Below are positions 55,849 to 64,000 of a stretch of DNA of 64,000 nucleotides, piece after piece. The stretch is from the NCBI GenBank assembly GCA_015501055.1, contig JADNYV010000040.1:205147-269146 (forward strand). Direction: 5' to 3'. How positions within the stretch are numbered: position 1 is the first letter of the stretch; every line of letters begins with the position of its first letter. The notes below the pieces were generated by a model. That model worked only from the letters and a program-made list of their open reading frames with translations. It was not told the DNA's origin and searched no databases. The position numbers and the translations under genes were made by a program. Source of the stretch: Mucidula mucida (lineage: Eukaryota; Basidiomycota; Agaricomycetes; Agaricales; Physalacriaceae).

Positions 55849-56290
55849 TTATGAAACAACCTTAACAACAACAGTACTCCCACTATTGAAAAATCCCGCA
55901 GAAAAGACATTTGGTGTCCGTTCGAATGGAACCGTCCTGGCATCTCCGCCAACAGAAGGTTTTATACCTTCGTTGATGGCGAGACGAAGGACCGCGCCTA
56001 TACTGTCCCGTACATCCTCGCCTTCCCAGTCGACATCCTGCGCGATGCTCACCCACGCATAACCACCTTGCTTCCCTTGTGGTTATGAGTATTTCGCAAT
56101 GACCGCAGACCAGCCTTGAAGTGCGATCCAGCACTCGGGATGATCTTCTCGGGTATGTCCCCGACAAGAGTCGAGAACTGCCCACAGCTCTTCCCTTTCC
56201 CAGTCCCATTCAGGCGCTTCTGCGACACTCGTCCCATCTTCCAAGAACATTGGCAAAAATGCGCAGGATACACATATTATGTGACAATTC
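55849..56290 (-). pseudogene. hypothetical gene, copy A, frame break
   Basis: C-terminal part VSIAQDVDWEGEDVRDSIGA, LAINEGIKPSVGGDARTVPF and SAGFFNSGSTVVVKVVS is the same as in copy B (63513-63938). The upstream part is out of frame near 56065 because of small indels relative to copy B. Function unknown. Confidence 0.5.
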
Positions 56291-56410
56291 CGGACGTACC
56301 GCCAGTCTCTCAGGCGACAACCTGCGTTTCACTTGTCCAGATTGCGAAGACTAGCATCGAGAACGAACAACATAAGACTCTAAAGATGTCTCAGCATATT
56401 GACTGAGCTG

Positions 56411-57674
56411 TTAATCGGTGCCTTTGACTATCTGTACCGGAAAATTGACGAGCCTTGACGCGACGAAGCTTGACGGTCCGACGATGAAAACCTGACGCGC
56501 TGTTGCTGTTCCTGCAGAACAGACAACATGATTATCCACTATCATCGATCGCAGACCTCTACAAAATGCCCGCCTATTCGACCGTTTAGTAAACACAGGA
56601 CAAGTGTCCAGCGTCATCTCTGGTTGGACGGTTGGACGGTGCGAAACGCAACCGGTAAATGAACTGTCTGTCCTGGTATATTCTTGACCATCACCTTCTT
56701 TGGACTCAGTTTCCAGACGATATAGGAATATACGGAACTCGTCTCCACCAATGACTTGATCTCATCGAGGAACTCGCTCCTAGTGATGTTTTCCACTCAA
56801 AACCCAGCAACTGGCGCGCTCGCATATTCGGGACCGCCTGTCAATACCCATGGCAGCGATACCTACGTATCCTGTCCCTCATTGGCGCTTCATGACTACA
56901 TATTATCTTTACACCGCTGACCTTGAATCCATCCAGAACGTTCGCAGACACTATAGTACATAAGTTTACTTTAGAGTCAAGCCGACAGCTTTGGCCTCCG
57001 CGAAGTTTCTGCAAAGCTGGGGTCGAGACACAGCTGCCACTGCTTTGTTGTACAGGTAATGGTGTCTGGTCTTCCTGTATACAGCACGAATACTGACGCG
57101 AAATACGCAGAACATCTTTACATCTGCCGCATTCGCAACAAGTCGGATCTGGGGCTGGATACGCAGTCAATGCTACTGCGGTCAAAGCCGCCTATAACGA
57201 ACTGCTGTTGGGATGTGCCTTGAGGACGGCAACTCCCTCGCCGTCATCTATGCGCCACAGCGAAACAGGGCCAGTATATGGCAATCAGCGAAGTCTTGCC
57301 AGCCTTTCAAACATTATTATTTGTTTTGTGGTGGTTTCGAGGTCTGTCCTTTTCGTAGCTTTCGTACACTTAGCGTTTTGGCATACCTCCGGTCAACGCG
57401 TGGGCGCTTGACTTGATGCGTAGCCAATGGGTATATATGCTGGTCACTAACCTTTCGGTCCGATCTACCTTGCTTGAGGGATTATGCGAATAGGTCTTCG
57501 AGGTCAGTTTGCTGTCGTGTTGCAGCCAACTTTAAGTCCCTCTGTATTTGAATGTACCGTGCGGCTGCAATATACAACAGAGAATACTTTAGGAAAATTA
57601 GATCTCAATGATTCAAGGTTCCACTCATCAAAGTACACTGAGTAACTACAAGCTCGTCGGACCCATTGACCAGT
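56411..57674. other. spacer between the two repeat copies
   Basis: Unique sequence, about 1.26 kb. It contains a weak echo of the MYND-gene upstream region (56455-56540). A minus-strand ORF at 56614-56796 (SEFLDEIKSLVETSSVYSYI) looks protein-like but has no recognisable domain or partner exons. Confidence 0.4.
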
Positions 57675-59260
57675 TCACAAGGAAACGCGAGACGCGACAC
57701 CAGTCACAGCCGCATTACGCCAGATGAATTTGTCTATGATCCTCCGCAGTGTCCGCACCAATGCAGCACCAAAGCGAGGTCTACATATCAAACGCAACAG
57801 CTTGATAGTTATCGGAACCTTCGGCATGCGCATATGCGACCACTGTTTCACGAAGTCCTTTGGCAAGCCAGCCCAACGATCATGCTCCTCATAAGGCAGG
57901 CTGGTGAGCAGGTCATACTTCGGCGGATAACTCTGCAATTGCTCCTGGTCGAGTTGAGGATACAGATCATCGAAGAACTGCAAGGCTTGAGCAGCAGTCA
58001 ACCGTGACTCTACATTCCAGTGAATCATGCTGTCAAAAAGAGGCGCTAGCATGGGCACTAGCGGTGTAAGATGCTCCAGGATTGTCAAATTGGTGCAACA
58101 GACAAACTTCCGGATTCGACTTACTTGAAACCGAAAACATAAAAACTCCCCCAAACAGCCTACGTCGTAGGCAAAAGGATTATATTCGTACTCCCCTTGC
58201 CAGACGTCAGGAATGGGAGTGTCGTGTCCAACTACACTCTCCTTGTAGGGCCGACGACAAGACTCAATGCAAGTTTCGGGTGGAAGCAGAAGGGAAAAAT
58301 CGAAATCGAACAGCACGTACTTCATCCGTTCTTCCCGTCGCATCCGCTGACGTATACAGTATTCTGACGTTTCCTCTGTGAGCTGTACGTGATTGACGAG
58401 CATGTTGTATGTATCAACGTCCTGTTCAAAACGACTGTCAGCCGCGTGTAATCGAGAGCTACAGAAATCCTCACTCGGTGTACAATCTTAAAGCTATGGA
58501 CATGGCTCAAGCCTTCGATTAAGCAACGTATGAGTGTGAGAATTTCTTGCATGCTTTGGAACCACGGAGACCCGACGGTATCACCCCACCTTGGTATCAA
58601 TCAGTATTTTGCAAAAAAAAGCGGCTTCGAATGTCAGTTTACCGTGGCATAACAGCAAGCCAATGACCTCCAAAGGGCAGCATGTCGAGAATTGGGAGAA
58701 TTCCGGGTATCATGCGCGTGTCGCGGAGCTTCTGAGCATCAAAGAGGAGGTGTAGGATCCGCGACTCTTCGCTGCCAGAACGAACCAGTTTTATAGCTAC
58801 ATGCCTCTCTTTTTTGTCTTGTGCGAAGACTACCCGTCCCTACCCGGAATTAGATATCGTAAACTTTGGGACCTTTGTCACGTACCATGGATGAAGCTTC
58901 GAAAGGTCTGTAATGATAGTGTTCACAGCTCTCAGCGAGGTCAAGGGGAAGATCATCGTGAAGCGCGAACGGTAAACCATCATCTGTAGGAACATTTGGT
59001 GTGGCAGGAAAGCAGTAACAGCCCCAAATGTTGTCCTTGTCGTATGGTTCGAATTTGAAGAGTACGTATCCACGTTTCAAGAGCCACGGACGCGCTATTT
59101 CATCCCAGAATCTGAGGCGCCTGGGGAGGTCGAATTCAACTGTACCTGGGCGCACAACAAATTCATCGAGGGAGAAATCAATCTGAAGACGAGTGAATTT
59201 CGGCAGGCCGAGGCTCATGGACCACCTACAACTACGTCTTCCGTGAACATTGTAGGTCAT
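57675..59260 (-). CDS. protein-kinase-like protein, copy B
   Basis: Near-identical to copy A. Same start MTYNVHGRRSCRWSMSLGLP at 59260, same ERLKKR-free kinase-like core with IVHR and YVLFDFDFSLLLP, same SRLTAAQALQFFDDLYPQ. The C-terminus differs: it continues KFIWRNAAVTGVASRVSL where copy A ends WRLL. Small indels are present in the intron near 58600. If copy B is real it adds gene dosage; if the block is an assembly artefact it is the second allele. Confidence 0.65.
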
Positions 59261-61062
59261 TGACTCTGAAGCTCGTCGACGTGATACTCGTTTCTTGGTG
59301 GTAATGTTCGAAGTGAATGCATTTTCTCACGGCGACGGGAGTCAACGTTATTGATCACATGATACCTGCCTATTCTTGGTTCCGAAGCACACTGCTCAAT
59401 GGGATAGCTCAACTACTTCGATGAGTATCATTCACTCAATACTTTCTACATCTGATTGACTGTAATTGTGACAGATTACAGCTTGGGAAGCAGATTCAGA
59501 GTCTCCGATCATGGAGTATAACTCGGAGCATCCCTACCTCTGGAGCTCTCTGTGACCTCTACTTAACGAGCAGTGCCTATACTAATTGTCCCGATTGATA
59601 AATTACTCGATAAGAACCTTGACAACTCACGACATTTGATTCAGGCATCAAACGCCACCTATCAGTTCCGGCATAGTGGCTGTTGAAGATCAGCGCCCAG
59701 CGACAAGTCATTCTTAAAAGATCTGGATGCAGACTGTCTAACATTACGAGCCAAGATACCGACGCAGATCGTACGCCTGTTAAAGGTATGTTCAAGGCTT
59801 CACTCTTCCTACAGCTTTTATGACTGACTCAAGTTTTCGACCTATATTACCCTTTTCTCCCCTCTATGGCACCTTAAAACACTTACAGTTACTTGGTACA
59901 CGGTCAACTACATCGGCCACTAGTAGAACACGGGGACCTGGATATTGAAAGAAAACAATAGCAAAAATTCAATGATCGTACTACCTGGGCGCACGACAAA
60001 TTTATCGGGGAAGAAGTCAATCTAAAGACGAGTGACTATTGCTAAGAGATGACGATTGATGTTTTTCTGCATCTATTGCGGACACTACGACTTCATATGC
60101 GGAAGCGGCCGCCGGCAGTAGCTTCCACCTCAGTCTACCACAGTGACGGGGATGAACCTATCTAGTTGTAGATATTGCAGAGAGTACAATAATATTTCAG
60201 AGTGTGCGGAGTATCCTACTCTTCGCGGCTTCCTGAGAAACGACCGGATATATCGTGCGAAGGACCTGAACAACTGACAGTTTTTCCCTCGTTTGATCCA
60301 ACATCGAATGCCACCTATTATGCGTGACACACAATTCCGGCATACTGACTTAGTGCTTGCTCTTGGGGAACAAGAAGTACGTATACGGCAGTACTCTCAG
60401 ATTTCACGCCGAGATGCCGACGCAAATCGCGCCTGTTTAGAATATTTTCATGCCCAAGGCTTACTCTTCCTCCTCCAGTGAGTCTTTCTAGCTACCAATT
60501 TTTGTTATAGCAGCTCTCCGATGTCTTGATCACTGGGTTAGCCTCTCGGAGTCAGCTGGTGCCCCTCAAAGCACCTACGGTGGCGTCCTTCCAGTCAATA
60601 ACAAGGTCACTACATCGGCTAGAACGCGGAGACCTGGAATGATTGCGCACGTCCGTGACCTCAGGAAGCACTTCATGTAGGTCCCAGAACCCTGTTTCCT
60701 CAGCATATTGGGGTCCCCATCTGACACCGAATGCTGTTAAAACAGACAAGCCTTCGTTAGGCGCCTTGCAGCATCTTCACATGCCTGATGCATCTTCATA
60801 CAGCTGTACTTCGAACCACACACCGTTCTCACGATGTCTAGTCGAGTCAGTATTTTGTCTCAAGATAGAAAGCTGTAAGCCACGGAGTCTCCGTTTTTTT
60901 TATCGAAGCACGGCAGGCGGTGTGGTAGCCATCTTCTTCGTGCCGTTGTTTGTCTTGATTCTTGATCCATCGCTAAGATAACGCGCCCTCAATTTGACTC
61001 TTAAATAGTGGATAGGCCAATCCTTACCGTGAACCAAGTCCCTCTCCTCTGCGTACACCATC
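59261..61062. other. relic-rich spacer in repeat copy B
   Basis: Counterpart of 51613-53387, with the same two degenerate units. Between about 59838 and 60010 this copy has an extra base at about ten homopolymers compared with copy A. Confidence 0.5.
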
Positions 61063-61876
61063 ATGACTACCGCTCTAAACAAATTGCCTCCGTCTGTAGA
61101 GAGGTTCAAGGTAGGTCTCCTGTTCCCCTGCCCTCCGTGATTTTATTCTCTAACGTTGCGTGTTTTTAGGTCGGGCAGAAGGTCATAATGGCCAAGGCAA
61201 CTTTAGCGTCCGACGGCACAGAGATCCCAGCGGGAACGCCAGGGAAAATCACGGAAGTACAGGATCGTCGTGTCACCGTAAGTTTAGCTGCTGCAGGCCT
61301 CTGCCATCTCAATTCAGTATTCGCATTGTCTAGGACGTGAGAACGGCCCCAACAAATCAGGCGGAGACGATGTCGGACGATTTCAACTACGATACTCAGT
61401 GACGATCACATAAAGAAAGACGAGTGGTACCCCTACAGTCGTTCAGAGACCCGCCAGATTATGAGGATAATAAATTGAGACGGGACTTCAAGGCCGCAAG
61501 CTCAATCGACGTCTTCGAGTGCGATAGATCTATTCGAGTCCCCCCGATCATATTGACGATTGGTGTAGAAAGATGTTGTGTGTTACCTTGCTCAAGACAT
61601 AGATTACCCGCTCTACAGCAAGACCCTTGGTCTCAAGGAAGGTCAAGTTCGGCTCAAGAAGGGATGCAAGGTCCGTATTATAAGCGACGGTCCCGTCTCT
61701 AGCGCTGTATGTTCTCAATCAACGATCTGAGTGCCGATTCTGACGAGTCTCTAGGATCGCGAGGCAAAGTCGGGAAACCGATACCATTGGGTGCCTTACA
61801 AGGGACTCATTGAAAGGATATTGAGAAAGTTGGTAGGAGTTCTCTGGACCGCAGCTTCTTCCATAAGGCGAAGTAG
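61063..61876 (+). pseudogene. small hypothetical protein, copy B, degraded
   Basis: Exons 1 and 2 are as in copy A (MTTALNKLPPSVERFK, VGQKVIMAKATLASDGTEIP). In exon 3, after DDFNY, several bases are missing relative to copy A (near 61385-61415), and the frame is lost. The stop position corresponds to 61874-61876. Confidence 0.5.
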
Positions 61877-62126
61877 TTCGTACCGCCGAGATGTCTCTCC
61901 TTCTTAATAGTTACCACATTGTACCACTACAGCTCTGAATCGGGATTTGTACTCTTTTATTTGTTTCCATCTTGGAACTAGTGACCGTGCTGAGGGACCG
62001 AGAAGAGGCACCGATAAATCCTTGGCAAACTCGGGTGTGGCTAGTCGCGCGCAGACTTGCGCAAAATCAGCTAACCATAGAGTCAGTCGATCATGATCGA
62101 TCATCCTTCCTTTCCTCCATTCCCTC

Positions 62127-63429
62127 ATGGCGCCTCGAACCTGCGCGCTCTGCCACACCGCGCGGGCCATGCTGAAACGCCCCAAAACTGGCCAGCAAAT
62201 CTGCAAAGACTGCTTTTTCTACGTCTTCGAAACCGAGGTGCACAACACTATTTCAGATTCCAAGTTATTCAAGCCGGGAGACCGTGTAGCATCGGGGCAT
62301 CTGGGGGAAAGGGTCTCTCCTCCTATGTTCGTCCATCTCTTCGCCTGATCCATGTACTGGCAGATTCCACCGTCCTAGCATATGTAATGAAAGCCCTCAA
62401 CGAGCGCTATAAGTACGGCTTGGATCTATTCCTCTTGTCCATCGACGAGGGCATCACGGGCTACCGCGACGACTCGCTAGAGACTGTTAAGCGTAATCAA
62501 CAGCAATACGACATGCCGCTCAAGATTCTCTCGTATGACGAGCTGTACGGCTGGACCATGGACTCCATCGTCGCCGAAGTGGGGCGCAAGAACAATTGCA
62601 CGTTCTGCGGCGTTTCGGCGACAGGCGCTGGATAGAGGAGCAGCGATGCTTGGTGTGGATCATATAGTAACGGGACATAACGCGGATGATATTGCAGAGA
62701 CCGTCCTGATGAATAGTACGGACCACCGTGCATGCTTCAGGCGCGTTCTAACGTTCTATCAGTCATGAGAGGCGACATTGCGCGTCTGGGCCGCTGTACG
62801 TCCATCGTGACACAGGGCGAAGACACGATCAAGCGCTCCAAGCCGTTCAAGTATGCGTACGAGAAGGAGATCGTTATGTGAGTCATACACTTCCTTCCAT
62901 TTGCTTACTACATGAAGCATAGGTATGCATACTTTAAGAAACTAGACTACTTTTCGACCGAATGTATCTACTCGCCGGATGCCTACCGAGGACACGCACG
63001 GACGTTTCTCAAGGATCTCGAAGCAGCGCGGCCCAGTGCCATCATCGACATAATACATTCCGGAGAGGCGTTTGAGATACGCGACGAGGTCAAGGCGACT
63101 CAGAAGCTACAGCGTATGGGTTTTCCTTTTGTCTAGCCCAGATATCTAAGTTTTATTTAGAAACGTGCAAGCGCTGTGGGTATATGTCGAGCAATGAGCT
63201 ATGTAAAGCGTGTACACTTCTCGAAGGCCTCGAGAGAGGCATAGCTGCATCCGGAATCGTAAGCCTCCGAGTCCAGCTGATAATCTCAAGCTCTGAATCC
63301 GCTTCTTAGACTGAACGCGCACGTAAAAAGCTGGAAGCCGAGGGCCCTACTCCGGACAACCTCCGCACTATCCCGTTCTTTGAACGACCATCCGGGAACC
63401 CGACGGTCATGGTCGAAGGCCCATCGTAA
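62127..63429 (+). pseudogene. NCS6: CTU1/NCS6, copy B, with frame breaks
   Basis: Same gene as 54458-55766. Here the N-terminus is in frame ([17 protein letters not shown]), but a base is missing at gtagcatcg (near 62290), just before the PP-loop. A second indel follows NCTFCGV (near 62613-62618; copy A reads FRRQALDRG). Everything else, including the PP-loop splice, [20 protein letters not shown] and the C-terminal zinc ribbon, is preserved. Copies A and B are broken at different places, so no single copy is fully open as written. Confidence 0.75.
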
Positions 63430-63512
63430 CATTCGCCTTAAAAGCTGCACTGTATTACCTATGTTACACTGTATCGATAGAATGTACACGTCCTAATAAG
63501 TATAGCCGAATG

Positions 63513-63938
63513 TTATGAAACAACCTTAACAACAACAGTACTCCCACTATTGAAAAATCCCGCAGAAAAGACATTTGGTGTCCGTTCGAATGGAACCGTC
63601 CTGGCATCTCCGCCAACAGAAGGTTTTATACCTTCGTTGATGGCGAGACGAAGGACCGCGCCTATACTGTCCCGTACATCCTCGCCTTCCCAGTCGACAT
63701 CCTGCGCGATGCTCACCCACGCATAACCAACCTTGCTTCCCTCGTGGTTATGAGTATTTCGCAATGACCGCAGACCAGCCTTGAAGTGCGATCCAGCACT
63801 CGGGATGATCTTCTCGGGTATGTCCCCGACAAGAGTCGAGAACTGCCCACAGCTCTTCCCTTTCCCAGTCCCATTCAGGCGCTTCTGCGACACTCGTCCC
63901 ATCTTCCAAGAACATTGGCAAAAATGCGCAGGATACAC
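63513..63938 (-). CDS. hypothetical protein, copy B
   Basis: Open for 141 codons. It includes IPSAGSHFKAGLRSLRNTHN, VSIAQDVDWEGEDVRDSIGA and SAGFFNSGSTVVVKVVS. An overlapping frame further upstream (FLEDGTSVAEAPEWDWEREE) also looks protein-like, so the true first exon is uncertain and may lie beyond the window. No family is recognised. Confidence 0.45.
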   Translation of the reverse strand: MYPAHFCQCSWKMGRVSQKRLNGTGKGKSCGQFSTLVGDIPEKIIPSAGSHFKAGLRSLRNTHNHEGSKVGYAWVSIAQDVDWEGEDVRDSIGAVLRLAINEGIKPSVGGDARTVPFERTPNVFSAGFFNSGSTVVVKVVS

Positions 63939-64000
63939 ATATTATGTGACAATTCCGGACGTACCGCCAGTCTCTCAGGCGACAACCTTGCGTTTTCAAC

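Larger units (their letters stand above)
50046..56410. repeat. large repeat block, copy A
   Basis: About 6.4 kb that recurs in the same orientation from about 57695 to the end of the window, offset about 7.65 kb, with very high similarity by eye. Landmarks: gattgtcaaattggtgcaac at 50431 and 58081, and the ATG of the small gene at 53388 and 61063. The right end may lie beyond 56400, because copy B is cut by the window edge. The copies differ by scattered substitutions and many single-base indels in homopolymers. Confidence 0.9.
57697..64000. repeat. large repeat block, copy B (truncated by window end)
   Basis: Second direct copy of the 50046-56410 block. The left junction is near 57690. To its left the sequence leaves the homology, while copy A continues into a flank that is also shared with the relic at 32.4 kb. 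The right side still matches copy A at position 63990. Confidence 0.9.

Noticed and set aside
56614..57185. Minus-strand ORFs in the spacer between the large repeats
   Set aside because: One stretch looks protein-like, but there is no start context, splice partner or known domain, so it was left as a note in the spacer entry.
1..64000. CRISPR arrays, bacterial operons, rRNA and tRNA genes
   Set aside because: Looked for and not seen. No regularly spaced repeats, no tRNA B-box like GGTTCGANTCC in a cloverleaf context, and gene structure is clearly eukaryotic.

Overview
The window looks like nuclear DNA of a filamentous basidiomycete, most likely an Agaricomycete. The grounds are many short introns of about 50 bp, strongly split genes packed on both strands, a secreted class II heme peroxidase of the wood and litter decay type, families of F-box and protein-kinase-like genes typical of mushroom-forming fungi, and degenerate DNA transposons. 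Products are named by recognising motifs in translated exons. No database search was run, so family names are reading-based calls.

Layout. 0.2-2.7 kb: tRNA adenosine deaminase TAD1 (-) and a three-RRM protein (+), divergently transcribed. 4.0-4.9 kb: SAM methyltransferase (+). 5.5-6.4 kb: Ser/Thr kinase (-) with several frame breaks. 7.6-9.8 kb: CDC14 phosphatase (-). 11.0-12.6 kb: prephenate dehydrogenase TYR1 (-). 12.9-17.6 kb: two tandem paralogous MFS transporters (-). 17.9-18.9 kb: F-box protein (-). 19.1-20.1 kb: two adjacent non-autonomous DNA transposons. 20.5-20.9 kb: small CON-6-like gene (+). 21.2-22.0 kb: broken hypothetical gene. 24.3-24.9 kb: low-complexity protein (+). 25.8-28.6 kb: calcineurin B CNB1 (-) and mitochondrial GTPase MSS1 (+), divergent. 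28.7-29.7 kb: methyltransferase relic, then DIB1 (+). 30.2-32.5 kb: internally deleted MYND-gene copy, a hAT-type element and a kinase-like relic. 32.9-34.7 kb: class II peroxidase (-). 35.3-38.5 kb: COX16 (-) and an AAA ATPase (-). 39.6-42.1 kb: MBF/APSES transcription factor (+). 42.3-44.1 kb: NAD(P)-binding protein (-) and a hypothetical gene (-). 44.4-47.8 kb: F-box pseudogene followed by its intact paralogue (+). 48.0-49.5 kb: MYND gene with inactivating changes (-). From about 50.05 kb a block (kinase-like gene, relic DNA, small hypothetical gene, CTU1/NCS6, hypothetical gene) is repeated as a second copy from about 57.7 kb to the end of the window.

Housekeeping functions are mixed: tRNA modification (TAD1, MSS1, CTU1), splicing (DIB1), cell cycle (CDC14, MBF), Ca signalling (CNB1), tyrosine synthesis (TYR1) and cytochrome oxidase assembly (COX16). 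They do not form one pathway. The accessory parts (19-20 kb, 28.6-32.5 kb, 44-64 kb) hold duplicated genes in various stages of decay plus transposons.

A caution runs through the window. Several genes that otherwise look intact are interrupted by what looks like one missing base in a homopolymer run. The two copies of the large repeat differ largely by such indels. Sequencing or assembly error is therefore a serious alternative to biological pseudogenisation. I saw no convincing new biological system. The best leads are the structural features around the repeat block, the hAT elements, and the MYND and kinase gene relics.
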